From Microbacterium terrisoli (GTDB lineage Bacteria; Actinomycetota; Actinomycetes; Actinomycetales; Microbacteriaceae), in the NCBI RefSeq assembly GCF_030866805.1, contig NZ_CP133019.1:2356001-2420000 (forward strand): 64,000 nucleotides of DNA, in the 5' to 3' direction. A program made the position numbers and the translations under genes. The notes below the pieces were generated by a model. The model searched no databases, had not been told where the DNA came from, and saw nothing but the letters and a program-made list of their open reading frames with translations. Shown piece after piece: positions 7,874 through 17,030 of the stretch; the first letter of the stretch is position 1, and every line of letters begins with the position of its first letter.

Positions 7874-8806
7874 TCAGCGCACCAGGGCCGCGGCGCCCGT
7901 TCTCGGCGCCACCCACTCGATGCCCGGGTAGCGCTTGAACCACGACACCTGCCGGCGCGCGTAACGGCGCGTCAGCGCTTGGGTCTCGGCGATCGCCTCG
8001 GCCTCGGTCTTCTCACCGCGCAGCTGTGCCAACGCCTGCGCGTAGCCGATCGCCCGGGGCGCCGTCGTGCCGCGCTCCAGGCCCGCCGCGCGCAGCCGCT
8101 CGACCTCGTCGAGCAGGCCGCCCTGCCACATGTGCTGGACGCGCGCGTCCAGCCGGGGCACGAGCTCGGCCCGATCGGCGTGCACACCGACGATGCGCGT
8201 GTCAGAATGCCACAGCACAGGCTGATCGGGCAATGCCGCGCCATGCGTGGCATGACCCTGGGCGAGCACCTCGAGCGCACGCACGATGCGGCGCCCGTTG
8301 CGCGGATCGATCCGTGCCGCCGTGGCGGGGTCCTGCTCGCGCAGGCGGGCGAACAGCACCGCCGCGCCGTGCTGTTCGAGCTCGGCCTCGAGGGCCGCGC
8401 GCACCGCATCGTCCCGCGGCGGAAAGCGGAAGTCGTAGAGGACGCTGGACACATACAGCCCCGAGCCGCCGACGAGGATCGCGTCGGCGCCGCGCGCGTG
8501 GATCTGTTCGATCGCGGTCCGCGCATCGCCCTGATAGCGAACCACGGCGGCGTCTTCGGTCACCTCGAGCACGTCGAACACGTGGTGCGGGATGCCGCGG
8601 CGCTCCGAGTGCGGCAGCTTGGCCGTACCGACGTCCATGCCGCGATACAGCTGCATCGCATCGGCGTTGACGATTTCGGCGGGCGCGCCGGCTGCGGCGA
8701 GCGCCTCGGCGAGGTCGAGCGACAGGGCTGTCTTGCCGGTGCCGGTGGCGCCGACGAGCGCCCAGAGCCTGCGGCGGCGCCGTTTCGACTCGCTGCGCTC
8801 GCTCAA
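7874..8806 (-). CDS. miaA: tRNA dimethylallyltransferase MiaA, probable TTG start inside a REP element
   Basis: 310 aa from TTG. Transfers dimethylallyl to A37 of tRNAs reading UNN codons. P-loop GATGTGKT is at residues 19-26, [15 protein letters not shown] follows, and the C-terminal [15 protein letters not shown] matches the family. Family members normally begin about one residue before LWALVGATG. Here no ATG or GTG is available there, and the first usable codon is TTG at 8806, which overlaps the miaB stop as TTGA. This adds a basic 13-residue leader ([13 protein letters not shown]) whose first part is encoded by a REP-like element. Translational coupling to miaB is likely. Confidence 0.9.
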   Translation of the reverse strand: MSERSESKRRRRRLWALVGATGTGKTALSLDLAEALAAAGAPAEIVNADAMQLYRGMDVGTAKLPHSERRGIPHHVFDVLEVTEDAAVVRYQGDARTAIEQIHARGADAILVGGSGLYVSSVLYDFRFPPRDDAVRAALEAELEQHGAAVLFARLREQDPATAARIDPRNGRRIVRALEVLAQGHATHGAALPDQPVLWHSDTRIVGVHADRAELVPRLDARVQHMWQGGLLDEVERLRAAGLERGTTAPRAIGYAQALAQLRGEKTEAEAIAETQALTRRYARRQVSWFKRYPGIEWVAPRTGAAALVR

Positions 8807-8811
8807 CGACC
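8781..8811. repeat. REP-like element at the miaB/miaA junction
   Basis: About 31 bp running from CGTTTCGACTCG to CTCGCTCAACGACC. The copy at 57963-58005 shares both ends (CGTTTCG at one side, CTCGCTCAACGACC at the other) with a different middle. I recall elements of this type being common in Microbacteriaceae. It supplies the miaB stop codon and the likely miaA TTG start. Confidence 0.7.
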
Positions 8812-10356
8812 TGTGGAGCGCAGGCCGATCGACGGCATGCCCAGTGACACCGCACCCCCGGTGGAGCCACCGTGCGAGGGCACACCGCACGTGTCGGCCT
8901 GGCCGCGCTCCCACGCATCGCCGGCCTGCGTGCGGCGGATGCGCAGCTGCGCACCGTCGGGTGAATCGGCCAACAGGTGGAACGGCGCCGCGTGCGTGAT
9001 CTGCACGGTCACCATGTCTCCGGGCCGCGGCAGGTCGGAGCCTGCGGGGGCCTCGAAGTGGACGAGCCGGTTGTCGCGCGCACGCCCGGTGAGCCGGTGG
9101 GTCGCGGCATCCTTCTTGCCTTCACCGGTCGAGACGAGCACCTCGACCTCGCGACCTACCTGCTTCTCGTTCTCTTCGAGCGAGATCCGCTCCTGCACGG
9201 CGAGCAGGCGATCGTAGCGCTCCTGCACGACCTCCTTCGGCACCTGGTCGGCCATGGTCGCCGCGGGTGTGCCTTCGCGGATCGAGTACTGGAAAGTGAA
9301 AGCGCTGGAGAAGCGTGCCTGCTCGACGACCCGCAGGGTGTCTTCGAAGTCCTCGTCGGTCTCACCGGGGAAGCCCACGATGATGTCGGTGGTGATCGAG
9401 GCGTCGGGCATTTTCGCGCGCACGCGGTCGAGGATGCCGAGGAAGCGCGCACTGCGGTACGAGCGGCGCATCGCGCGCAGCACGCGATCGCTGCCCGACT
9501 GCAGGGGCATGTGCAGCTGCGGCATGACGTTGGGCGTCTCGGCCATCGCGTCGATGACGTCGTCGGTGAACATGGCCGGGTGCGGGCTGGTGAACCGCAC
9601 GCGCTCGAGCCCCTCGATCGAGCCGGCGGCGCGCAGCAGCTTCGCGAACGCCTGCCGGTCGCCGAACTCGACTCCGTAGGAGTTGACATTCTGGCCGAGC
9701 AGTGTGACCTCGACGGCACCGTCATCGACCAGCAGCCGAATCTCGCTGAGGATGTCGCCAGGCCGGCGATCCTTCTCTTTGCCGCGCAGGCTCGGCACGA
9801 TGCAGAAAGTGCAGGTGTTGTTGCAGCCGACCGAGATCGACACCCACCCGCTGTAGGCGCTCTCGCGCTTGGTCGGCAGCGTCGAGGGGAAGACCTCGAG
9901 GGACTCCAGGATCTCGAGCTCGGCCTCGCCGTTGTGGCGCGCGCGCTCGAGCAGACCCGGCAGCGAACCCATGTTGTGCGTGCCGAACACGACATCCACC
10001 CACGGCGCCTTGTCGAGCACGGCCTGCTTGTCCATCTGGGCCAGGCAGCCGCCGACGGCGATCTGCATGCCGTCGTGCACGTCTTTCTTGCTCTTGAGGT
10101 GCCCGAGCGTGCCGTACAGCTTGCCGGCAGCGTTCTCACGCACCGCGCACGTGTTGATCACGACGACGTCGGGGTCCTGCCCCTCGGTCGCGCGGATGTA
10201 TCCGGCGCTCTCGAGCGAGCCGGCAAGACGCTCGGAATCGTGCACGTTCATCTGACAGCCGAACGTACGGACTTCGTAAGTGCGCGCGTGCCCGAAGTCA
10301 TCGAGCGCGGCAGGCGAGGGCGCGATGATCGTCGGGGCTGAAGAGGGCGAAGACAT
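8803..10356 (-). CDS. miaB: tRNA-2-methylthio-N6-dimethylallyladenosine synthase MiaB
   Basis: 517 aa radical-SAM methylthiotransferase acting on the i6A37 made by MiaA. The N-terminal UPF0004 domain has the three cluster cysteines ([26 protein letters not shown]). The radical SAM motif CNNTCTFC is near residue 176, and a C-terminal TRAM domain is present. ATG at 10356 is preferred over GTG at 10362; TAGAAT lies 9 nt upstream. The stop codon sits inside a REP-like element and overlaps miaA by four bases. Confidence 0.95.
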   Translation of the reverse strand: MSSPSSAPTIIAPSPAALDDFGHARTYEVRTFGCQMNVHDSERLAGSLESAGYIRATEGQDPDVVVINTCAVRENAAGKLYGTLGHLKSKKDVHDGMQIAVGGCLAQMDKQAVLDKAPWVDVVFGTHNMGSLPGLLERARHNGEAELEILESLEVFPSTLPTKRESAYSGWVSISVGCNNTCTFCIVPSLRGKEKDRRPGDILSEIRLLVDDGAVEVTLLGQNVNSYGVEFGDRQAFAKLLRAAGSIEGLERVRFTSPHPAMFTDDVIDAMAETPNVMPQLHMPLQSGSDRVLRAMRRSYRSARFLGILDRVRAKMPDASITTDIIVGFPGETDEDFEDTLRVVEQARFSSAFTFQYSIREGTPAATMADQVPKEVVQERYDRLLAVQERISLEENEKQVGREVEVLVSTGEGKKDAATHRLTGRARDNRLVHFEAPAGSDLPRPGDMVTVQITHAAPFHLLADSPDGAQLRIRRTQAGDAWERGQADTCGVPSHGGSTGGAVSLGMPSIGLRSTGR

Positions 10357-10418
10357 AGTCACAACATTCTACGAGCCGCAGCCGAGGGCCGGGTCATCCG
10401 CTCTGTGGGCGACGGCGC

Positions 10419-11147
10419 TCAGAGCTCGTCGAGCGCCCGACGTGCGGCATCCAGCGCCGCCGATCCGTACCCGCGCCGCGCGAGCTGGCCGACCAACCTG
10501 CGCAGAGCGACGTCGCGTTCGAGGCCGTGCATCGACCGCGCCTTCTGCCGTGCGAACTCCAGCGCCCGTTCGGCGTCGTCATCGGGAAGCTCCGCCAGCG
10601 CAGCATCGATCACATCCCGTGGGATGCGCCGCTTGGCAAGGCTTTGCGCGATGATCTTGCGCCCCTGTCCCTTGCGTTCCACGGCCGCTGTGACCAACTG
10701 CTCGGCCAGCGCACGATCATCGAGGTATCCCCGACGCACGAACACGTGCAGCAGCTTGTCGACGTCGTGTGCTTCGAGATCGCGCTCGGCGACCACCGTG
10801 CGGGCCTCCGAGACCGACAGCTGCCGCGTACGGAGCTTGCGCAGCAGGTCGCGCTCGGCGACGTCGAGCTCAGCCCGCAGGCTCTCATCGATCTCGCCGC
10901 CGACGTCGTCCGCGGCGTCTTCTTCGTCATCCCAGACGGAGTGCCACGTCGCGGACGGCGGGGGCGTCGTCTCGTCTCGCGGCGCTTGCGCTACGACCGG
11001 AAGCTGTGCTTGCGCTACGACCGGAACCGTCGTCCGCTCCTCGGCCGGATTCGGTGCGCGATCGGCTGCCGGAGGCTCGGACCGACCGCCGAAGAGCGGG
11101 ATCACGGGGGCAAGCCGCTCACGGCCGCCCCCGTTCTCGTCGGCCAT
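10419..11147 (-). CDS. recX: recombination regulator RecX
   Basis: 242 aa; binds and inhibits RecA filaments. The C-terminal two thirds show the RecX helical repeats (RKLRTRQLSVSEA, RRGYLDDRALAEQLV, LAKRRIPRDVIDAAL). The first 90 residues are low-complexity and acidic/proline-rich. That leader holds a short repeat (TTVPVVAQAQLPVVAQAP) encoded by near-identical 24-bp units around 10981-11030. It starts two bases after the recA stop, as in most actinobacteria, so it is co-transcribed with recA. Confidence 0.9.
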   Translation of the reverse strand: MADENGGGRERLAPVIPLFGGRSEPPAADRAPNPAEERTTVPVVAQAQLPVVAQAPRDETTPPPSATWHSVWDDEEDAADDVGGEIDESLRAELDVAERDLLRKLRTRQLSVSEARTVVAERDLEAHDVDKLLHVFVRRGYLDDRALAEQLVTAAVERKGQGRKIIAQSLAKRRIPRDVIDAALAELPDDDAERALEFARQKARSMHGLERDVALRRLVGQLARRGYGSAALDAARRALDEL

Positions 11148-11149
11148 GA

Positions 11150-12211
11150 TCAGGCAGAGACCTTCTGCGGCACCGCGTCGTCAGCACCCTCGGCGACCGC
11201 TTCGACGGCCTTCGGCACGCCGATGCCGAGCTTCACCTTGATCTTCGACTCGATGTCGTCCGCGACGTCCGGGTGCTTGAGCAGGAAGTTGCGGGCGTTC
11301 TCTTTGCCCTGCCCGAGCTGCTCGCCGTCGTACGTGTACCACGCACCCGACTTCTTGACGATCGCGTGCTCGACGCCGAAGTCGATGAGGCTGCCCTCAC
11401 GCGAGATGCCGATGCCGTACAGAATGTCGAATTCCGCCTGCTTGAACGGCGGCGCCATCTTGTTCTTGACGACCTTGACGCGGGTCCGGTTGCCGACCGC
11501 GTCCGATCCGTCCTTGAGCGTCTCGATGCGACGGATGTCCAGACGCACGGACGCATAGAACTTCAGCGCCTTTCCACCGGCGGTGGTCTCGGGCGAGCCG
11601 AAGAAGACGCCGATCTTCTCACGCAGCTGGTTGATGAAGATCGCGGTCGTCTTGGTCTGGTTCAGACCACCGGTGAGCTTGCGCAGCGCCTGCGACATGA
11701 GTCGTGCCTGCAGACCGACGTGCGAGTCGCCCATCTCGCCTTCGATCTCGGCACGCGGCACGAGGGCGGCCACCGAGTCGATCACGACGAGGTCGATCGC
11801 CCCCGAGCGGATCAGCATGTCGGCGATCTCGAGCGCCTGCTCACCTGTGTCGGGCTGCGACACGAGCAGCTGATCGATGTCGACCCCCAGCTTCTTCGCG
11901 TAGTCGGGGTCCAGCGCGTGCTCGGCGTCGATGAACGCAGCGATGCCGCCTGCGCTCTGGACGTTCGCGATCGCATGCAGCGTCAGCGTCGTCTTGCCCG
12001 AGGACTCCGGGCCGTAGATCTCGATGATGCGGCCGCGCGGAAGGCCACCGACGCCGAGGGCGACGTCGAGGGCGATCGAGCCGGTGGGGATGACCTCGAC
12101 CGGAGCACGCTCGTCACTGCCGAGGCGCATCACCGAGCCCTTTCCGAATTGCCGGTCAATCTGAGCGAGAGCCGATTCGAGGGCTTTCTCGCGGTCAGCG
12201 GGAGAGGGCAT
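11150..12211 (-). CDS. recA: recombinase RecA
   Basis: 353 aa. Catalyses strand exchange and triggers LexA self-cleavage. Walker [10 protein letters not shown] is near residue 69, the signature [13 protein letters not shown] is present, and no intein interrupts it. ATG at 12211 is preceded by AAGGAG seven bases upstream. A LexA-type box lies about 200 bp upstream, overlapping a candidate promoter, which implies an untranslated leader of about 180 nt. Confidence 0.98.
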   Translation of the reverse strand: MPSPADREKALESALAQIDRQFGKGSVMRLGSDERAPVEVIPTGSIALDVALGVGGLPRGRIIEIYGPESSGKTTLTLHAIANVQSAGGIAAFIDAEHALDPDYAKKLGVDIDQLLVSQPDTGEQALEIADMLIRSGAIDLVVIDSVAALVPRAEIEGEMGDSHVGLQARLMSQALRKLTGGLNQTKTTAIFINQLREKIGVFFGSPETTAGGKALKFYASVRLDIRRIETLKDGSDAVGNRTRVKVVKNKMAPPFKQAEFDILYGIGISREGSLIDFGVEHAIVKKSGAWYTYDGEQLGQGKENARNFLLKHPDVADDIESKIKVKLGIGVPKAVEAVAEGADDAVPQKVSA

Positions 12212-12395
12212 GACGTGCTCCTTACACAATCGGTGTCCGTCGCCTGTAGGCTGTCACGCTCTGTCCGTCTGGACGGATGCTGCGACAAGGCGGAGGTGTC
12301 GTTCGACGCTGTTCACAGTACGAGCGGGCTCCGACATCCTCTGCCGTTCACCGTCGCATCCGTGGACAATCGCCTTCACGAACCTGCTGTGCAGG

Positions 12396-12401
12396 AGCCT
12401 A
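12396..12401 (-). promoter_or_regulatory. candidate recA -10 element
   Basis: TAGGCT on the minus strand. A -35 region 17 bp upstream would fall inside the LexA-type box. The predicted leader to the recA ATG is about 180 nt; nothing coding was seen in it. Confidence 0.4.
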
Positions 12402-12409
12402 CGCTTATC

Positions 12410-12425
12410 TCGAACGCATCTTCGA
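12410..12425. promoter_or_regulatory. LexA (SOS) box upstream of recA
   Basis: TCGAAC-GCAT-CTTCGA matches 11 of 12 fixed positions of the actinobacterial SOS box TCGAAC-N4-GTTCGA. It overlaps the -35 region of the candidate recA promoter, where LexA would block transcription. Confidence 0.7.
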
Positions 12426-12471
12426 CGACACGCCGCACGCGTCGGCGCGCAGAAATCGTGCGCGGTGCCCC

Positions 12472-12696
12472 TCAGGATCGCCGCGGTTCGAGCCGGCCCG
12501 CACCGTGCCGACGCGACTCGGGCACATCTGTTTCGATGCACAGCGCGAGCCAGACCTCTCGCGGCGGGATGCCGGCATCCAGCGCTTCTGCTGCCGTGCG
12601 ATCACCCAGGCCCGGCAGCACGAGGTCGTTCACCAACGCCGACGAGCGGCCGCCGAACTCTGCGGCGACCGCCCGTTGGAACTCGCTGCGACGCAC
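12472..12696 (-). CDS. DUF3046 family protein
   Basis: 74 aa from GTG. The DUF3046 signature is clear: MRRSEFQRAVAAEFG at the start and AAEALDAGIPPREVWLALC later. Function is unknown. Members are small actinobacterial proteins repeatedly found between clgR and recA, as here; it begins three bases after the clgR stop. Confidence 0.85.
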   Translation of the reverse strand: MRRSEFQRAVAAEFGGRSSALVNDLVLPGLGDRTAAEALDAGIPPREVWLALCIETDVPESRRHGAGRLEPRRS

Positions 12697-12699
12697 GCG

Positions 12700-13008
12700 T
12701 CAGCGCAGCGACAGTTCGGGACCGACCTCTGCCACAAGGTCGTCGGGCACCACGTCCGGGAAGGACTGGACGCCCTCGAGCACCGAGATGCGGTCGCTGA
12801 CTTCGCGCATGATCGTCGAGATGGGAACATCGAGCGCGTCGGCGACCGATGCGAGGATCTCGCTCGATGCCTCCTTCTGGCCGCGCTCGACCTCACTGAG
12901 GTAGCCGAGGGCGACGCTCGCGCGGCCCGCCACCTGCCGGAGGGTATCGCCCTTCTGCTGACGGAAGTCGCGAAGCACGTCGCCGATCTCTTGACGTACC
13001 AGGATCAT
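12700..13008 (-). CDS. clgR: Clp gene regulator ClgR (XRE family)
   Basis: 102 aa. The helix-turn-helix with YLSEVERGQKEASSEIL identifies ClgR, the activator of clpP1P2, clpC and other genes in Corynebacterium, Mycobacterium and Streptomyces. Location after pgsA-cinA and before DUF3046-recA matches the M. tuberculosis clgR (Rv2745c) setting. ATG at 13008 follows GAGGAGG. The C-terminus reads ELSLR and lacks the Ala-Ala degron described for Streptomyces ClgR, whereas the paralogue at 3457 has it. Confidence 0.9.
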   Translation of the reverse strand: MILVRQEIGDVLRDFRQQKGDTLRQVAGRASVALGYLSEVERGQKEASSEILASVADALDVPISTIMREVSDRISVLEGVQSFPDVVPDDLVAEVGPELSLR

Positions 13009-13164
13009 TTCGGGCCCCTCCTCACCGTTATTTCCCTCGTTGCCGGGTGCACAAGAGTACAACACCCGTGTGGGTCACACTAATCCCACGCGCTTGGTAA
13101 TACTTGGGAATCGCCGAATGCAACCGTTCTGTGACGGGGGTTGTTCCCGATCGGCCGAACCATG

Positions 13165-13650
13165 TCACAATGCGCCGATCGCGGCACGAAGGGCGAGCCG
13201 CACCGCGTCATGCCGGATGTCATCACGGTTGCCCGAGAGCACTGCCGAGACGACCTGCGTCCCCTCGGGGGTCGCCACGCCGACGTGCACCGTACCCACC
13301 GGCTGGCCGTCGGGAGAGGTCGGGCCTGCGATGCCGGTGGTGGCGATGCCGACGTCGGCCGGGCCGTCCGCCGTCGTCGTGGCCGCACGGACGCCTTCTG
13401 CCATCTGCCGCGCGACGTCGGGATGCACGGGGCCGTGCTCGGCCAGCAGCACGGCGTCCACGCCGAGGATCCGGTGCTTGAGCTCGGTGGCGTACGCGAC
13501 CACTCCCCCACGCACCCACGCTGAAGCACCTGGCACGTCGATGAGGGATGCCACCACCAGGCCGCCGGTCAGCGACTCGGCGACTCCGACCGTCCACCCT
13601 CGCGCCTGCAGCCGCGCGAGCACCTCGACCGCATCGGGAGAGGCTGTCAC
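13165..13650 (-). CDS. cinA: CinA C-terminal domain nicotinamide-nucleotide amidase
   Basis: 161 aa, only the PncC/CinA_C amidase domain, without the MoaB-like N-terminal half. Deamidates NMN to NaMN in pyridine nucleotide salvage. Diagnostic segments: TVGVAESLTGGLV, GGVVAYATELK, MAEGVRA and IATTGIAGP. The GTG start overlaps the pgsA stop by four bases (GTGA), so it is co-translated with pgsA. Confidence 0.93.
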   Translation of the reverse strand: MTASPDAVEVLARLQARGWTVGVAESLTGGLVVASLIDVPGASAWVRGGVVAYATELKHRILGVDAVLLAEHGPVHPDVARQMAEGVRAATTTADGPADVGIATTGIAGPTSPDGQPVGTVHVGVATPEGTQVVSAVLSGNRDDIRHDAVRLALRAAIGAL

Positions 13651-14213
13651 CGCTGCTTCTTCCGGCTGCCGCGCACCTCGCTGACGATGTAGTCGATGCC
13701 GCTGGCGATGGTCAGCACAACGGCGATCGTCATCGTGACGATGTTCACCCAGCGGATCCAGTCGCCCACGAGCATCGCCAGCGGCAGCAGGGCCAGGGTC
13801 AGCGCGACAGCTTGCGCCAGGGTCTTCAGCTTGCCCATCCACGCCGCCGCCAGAACGTGGTCGCTGACCACCGCGAACCGGTAGATCGTGATGCCCACCT
13901 CGCGCACCAGCACGATGATCGTGATCCACCAGTCCAGCTCGCCGAGGATCGACAGCCCGACGAAGGCGCAGCCGGTGAGCGCCTTGTCGGCGATGGGATC
14001 CAGGATCTTGCCCACATCGGTGACGATGTCGTTGTGGCGCGCGAGGTAGCCGTCGATGCCGTCGGTGGCGATCGCCACGACGAACAGGACAGCCGACCAC
14101 CACCGCAACGGGCCGTTCGCGCCGTCGTCTGCCAGCAGCATCCACAGGAACACCGGCGCACAGATGATGCGCACCACGGTGATGGCATTGGGCAATTGGC
14201 GGGGAACAGTCAC
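13647..14213 (-). CDS. pgsA: CDP-diacylglycerol-glycerol-3-phosphate phosphatidyltransferase
   Basis: 188-aa CDP-alcohol phosphatidyltransferase with several membrane helices. The catalytic motif D-G-x2-A-R-x8-G-x3-D-x3-D is complete in DGIDGYLARHNDIV followed by GKILDPIADK. Makes phosphatidylglycerol phosphate, the precursor of phosphatidylglycerol and cardiolipin. GTG start at 14213, 17 bp after the ftsK stop, so it belongs to the ftsK-pgsA-cinA block. Several CDP-alcohol transferases exist in actinobacteria; gene order supports pgsA. Confidence 0.9.
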   Translation of the reverse strand: MTVPRQLPNAITVVRIICAPVFLWMLLADDGANGPLRWWSAVLFVVAIATDGIDGYLARHNDIVTDVGKILDPIADKALTGCAFVGLSILGELDWWITIIVLVREVGITIYRFAVVSDHVLAAAWMGKLKTLAQAVALTLALLPLAMLVGDWIRWVNIVTMTIAVVLTIASGIDYIVSEVRGSRKKQR

Positions 14214-14231
14214 GGCTTCAGTATTGCAGTG

Positions 14232-16925
14232 CTACTCGCGGCCGGTGAGGCCCCAGGCATCCTCGTCGCCGTCATCGCCGTCCACCACGGGCAGACCGTC
14301 GTACTGCGCCTCGATCGGGTCGCCGCTGTACGGCTCAGGGGGCGCCGCCGAAGCCGCCGGAGCCGGCGGCTCCTCTCCGCGCAGCCGCGCGAGCACCTGG
14401 GGCAGCTGCTCGGCCGTCACCAGCACGTCGCGGGCCTTCGACCCTTCGGACGGTCCGACGATCTCGCGCGATTCGAGCAGATCCATGAGCCGGCCGGCCT
14501 TCGCGAAGCCGACGCGCAGCTTGCGCTGCAGCATCGATGTCGACCCGAACTGCGTGGAGATGATCTGCTCGGCGGCCGCCAGCAGCAGGTCGAGGTCATC
14601 CCCGATGTCGGCGTCGACCTCTTTCCTGTGCACGACGGCCTGCACATCGGAGCGGTATTCGGGCCGCGCCTGGCCGGTCACGTGCTTGACCACGCGCTCG
14701 ATCTCGGGCTCGCTGACCCACGCCCCCTGCACGCGGATGGGCTTGGAGGCGCCCATCGGCAGGAACAGCGCGTCGCCCTGTCCGATCAGTCGGTCGGCGC
14801 CGGGCTGGTCGAGGATGACCCGTGAGTCGGTGACGCTGGTCACCGCGAACGCCAGACGCGAAGGGACGTTGGCCTTGATCAGGCCCGTCACCACATCGAC
14901 CGACGGTCGCTGCGTGGCAAGGACGAGGTGGATGCCGCTGGCCCGCGCGAGCTGCGTGATGCGCACGATCGAATCCTCGACGTCACGCGGGGCCACCATC
15001 ATGAGGTCGGCGAGCTCATCGACGACGACCAGCAGGTAGGGATAGGGCTTGAGCACCCGCTCGCTTCCCGGAGGCAGATGGATCTGGTCGGCGACAACCG
15101 CCTTGTTGAAGTCGTCGATGTGACGGAAGCCGAACGACGCGAGGTCGTCGTAGCGCAGGTCCATCTCTTTCACGACCCATTGCAGCGCCTCGGCGGCCTT
15201 CTTCGGGTTCGTGATGATGGGCGTGATCAGGTGCGGCACGCCCGTGTAGCCGGTCAGCTCCACGCGCTTGGGGTCGATGAGCACCATGCGCACTTCGCTG
15301 GGCTTGGAGCGCATCAGCAGACTCGTGATCATCGAGTTCACGAAGCTCGACTTGCCCGATCCGGTGGACCCGGCCACCAGAAGGTGCGGCATTTTCGCGA
15401 GGTTGGCCACCACATAGCCGCCGCCGACGTCCTTGCCGACGCCGATCGTCATGGGGTGTTTGGCCTTGGCTGCGGCATCCGAGCGAAGGATGTCGCCGAG
15501 CGTCACGATCTCGCGATCCGTGTTGGGGATCTCGACTCCGATCGCGCTCTTGCCCGGGATCGGGGCGAGGATGCGCACCTCGTTGGATGCCACGGCATAG
15601 GCGATGTTGTTCGTCAGGGCCGTGATGCGCTCGACCTTGACGCCCGAGCCCAGCGAGATCTCGTACTGCGTCACGGTCGGGCCACGGGAGAAGCCCGTGA
15701 CCCGGGCATCCACTTTGAACTGCTGGAAGACGCCCGTGATCGCGGCCACGACCTTGTCGTTGGCCTCTGATCGCGTCTTGCCGGGCTCACCGGCGACCAG
15801 CGTCTGCGTGGACGGCAGCTGATAGGGAGTGGAGGGCACGATCCGCTCTCCCGAACCGCTGATGCCGGTCAGACCCGGCAGGGCCGCGTCCACCGGTCCG
15901 GTGTCGCTGTCATCGGCCAGCCCGGTGGCGGCCGCATCCACGCGACGCTGCGCCCCGGCGAGCACAGACGGCGAGATGACCTCGGTCACCGCGTCCGGCA
16001 GCGCCGGTGGCGTACTCGGGGCGATCGCTTGCTCGAAGCCTCCGTGGTCCGAACCCGGAACCAGCAGATCAAGGTCCTGCGAGCCGACCGTGGCATCGGC
16101 ATCCTTCTCGCGGCCGCTCTTGTTGCGACGCCACCAGGGCAGCTTGTCATCGCCGTCGTCGCCTGCCGGCAGCACAGCCGTCGGTGCGTTGGCGTCATCG
16201 CCACCGCGCTCGGCACCGAACATCCACGAATAGAGGTCGCCCAGACGCCGGCCGATGCGATTGGGCGGAGTCCGGGTGAGGATCAGGACCGACAGGACGG
16301 TCAGCAGCGACAAGACGACAGTGGCGCCGATCTGCGTGAGGAAGCTCAGCGGCTCGCCGAGCATCCACCCGAACAGCCCTCCCGCCGCACTCAGCGAGGG
16401 AAGCCCGTCCTTGGGGTTCGGACGCCCCCCGAAGACGTGGCAGAAGCCGGCCGCGGACAGAATGAACAGGGCGAAGCCGATGCCGATGCGCCCGTTGTCG
16501 TGCACCGAGGCAGGATGCCGGAACAGCCACCCGGCCAGAAGGATCAGCAGCACCGGGAGGACGAAGGCGACGCGGCCGATCAGCCCGCCGACCGAGTAGG
16601 CGCTGATGTTCATCGCGACCGGATCGCCGATGAAGAACCACTCGTCCACGGCGCCCGCGACGGCCAGCAGCACGATCAGGAACGGGAAGCCGTCGCGACG
16701 CTGCTCCTTCTGGAGCGTCTCGGGGCCGAACGCGCGAAACAGCCCGCCCACCACGTGCGCCAGACCCAGCCACATCCGTACGATCAGAGGCGGTCTGTCG
16801 ACCTCGCCGACATACCGCCTCGGCGCCGGCGCAGGCTTCTTGGCGCGCGAAGGCGCCTCTTTCGCCTTCGCACGCGACGACGAGCCTTTCGCGGGCGTGC
16901 GACTGCTCGTGGTGCTCCTGGCCAT
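14232..16925 (-). CDS. ftsK: DNA translocase FtsK
   Basis: 897 aa. Septal motor that clears chromosome DNA and activates XerCD. Layout: basic Ser/Lys/Ala-rich N-terminus (1-40), four or five membrane helices within residues 60-230, a linker, the FtsK alpha/beta motor with Walker [10 protein letters not shown] near 518 and Walker B VVDELADL near 632, and a winged-helix gamma domain ([18 protein letters not shown]) near the end. TAGCGT lies 6 nt before the ATG. Separated from rnj by 92 bp containing a repeat. Confidence 0.96.
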   Translation of the reverse strand: MARSTTSSRTPAKGSSSRAKAKEAPSRAKKPAPAPRRYVGEVDRPPLIVRMWLGLAHVVGGLFRAFGPETLQKEQRRDGFPFLIVLLAVAGAVDEWFFIGDPVAMNISAYSVGGLIGRVAFVLPVLLILLAGWLFRHPASVHDNGRIGIGFALFILSAAGFCHVFGGRPNPKDGLPSLSAAGGLFGWMLGEPLSFLTQIGATVVLSLLTVLSVLILTRTPPNRIGRRLGDLYSWMFGAERGGDDANAPTAVLPAGDDGDDKLPWWRRNKSGREKDADATVGSQDLDLLVPGSDHGGFEQAIAPSTPPALPDAVTEVISPSVLAGAQRRVDAAATGLADDSDTGPVDAALPGLTGISGSGERIVPSTPYQLPSTQTLVAGEPGKTRSEANDKVVAAITGVFQQFKVDARVTGFSRGPTVTQYEISLGSGVKVERITALTNNIAYAVASNEVRILAPIPGKSAIGVEIPNTDREIVTLGDILRSDAAAKAKHPMTIGVGKDVGGGYVVANLAKMPHLLVAGSTGSGKSSFVNSMITSLLMRSKPSEVRMVLIDPKRVELTGYTGVPHLITPIITNPKKAAEALQWVVKEMDLRYDDLASFGFRHIDDFNKAVVADQIHLPPGSERVLKPYPYLLVVVDELADLMMVAPRDVEDSIVRITQLARASGIHLVLATQRPSVDVVTGLIKANVPSRLAFAVTSVTDSRVILDQPGADRLIGQGDALFLPMGASKPIRVQGAWVSEPEIERVVKHVTGQARPEYRSDVQAVVHRKEVDADIGDDLDLLLAAAEQIISTQFGSTSMLQRKLRVGFAKAGRLMDLLESREIVGPSEGSKARDVLVTAEQLPQVLARLRGEEPPAPAASAAPPEPYSGDPIEAQYDGLPVVDGDDGDEDAWGLTGRE

Positions 16926-16931
16926 TGCTCC

Positions 16932-16937
16932 ACGCTA
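16932..16937 (-). promoter_or_regulatory. -10 element of ftsK
   Basis: TAGCGT ends 6 nt before the ftsK ATG; the gap reads GGAGCA, so SD-led initiation is also possible. Confidence 0.5.
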
Positions 16938-16975
16938 TCGCGGGGTGCCGACCTCGGCCCGGAGCGACGCGGGTT

Positions 16976-17030
16976 TAGAGGCTCACGCCTCGATACTGCG
17001 CCGGTCAGTGGTCGAGGCTATGCCTCGATC
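16976..17030. repeat. paired-hairpin repeat at the 3' end of rnj
   Basis: Two short hairpins, GAGGC-TCAC-GCCTC (16978-16991) and CGAGGC-TAT-GCCTCG (17013-17027), flank a GC-rich spacer. The second overlaps the last rnj codons and stop. It resembles the REP elements with paired GAGGC/GCCTC hairpins I recall from Microbacteriaceae. It could act as a weak terminator or RNA stabiliser for rnj. Confidence 0.45.

Noticed and set aside
13651..14145. N-terminal extension of CinA, suggesting a fusion
   Set aside because: It is an out-of-frame reading of pgsA; the GTG at 13650 with GTGA overlap is the true start.
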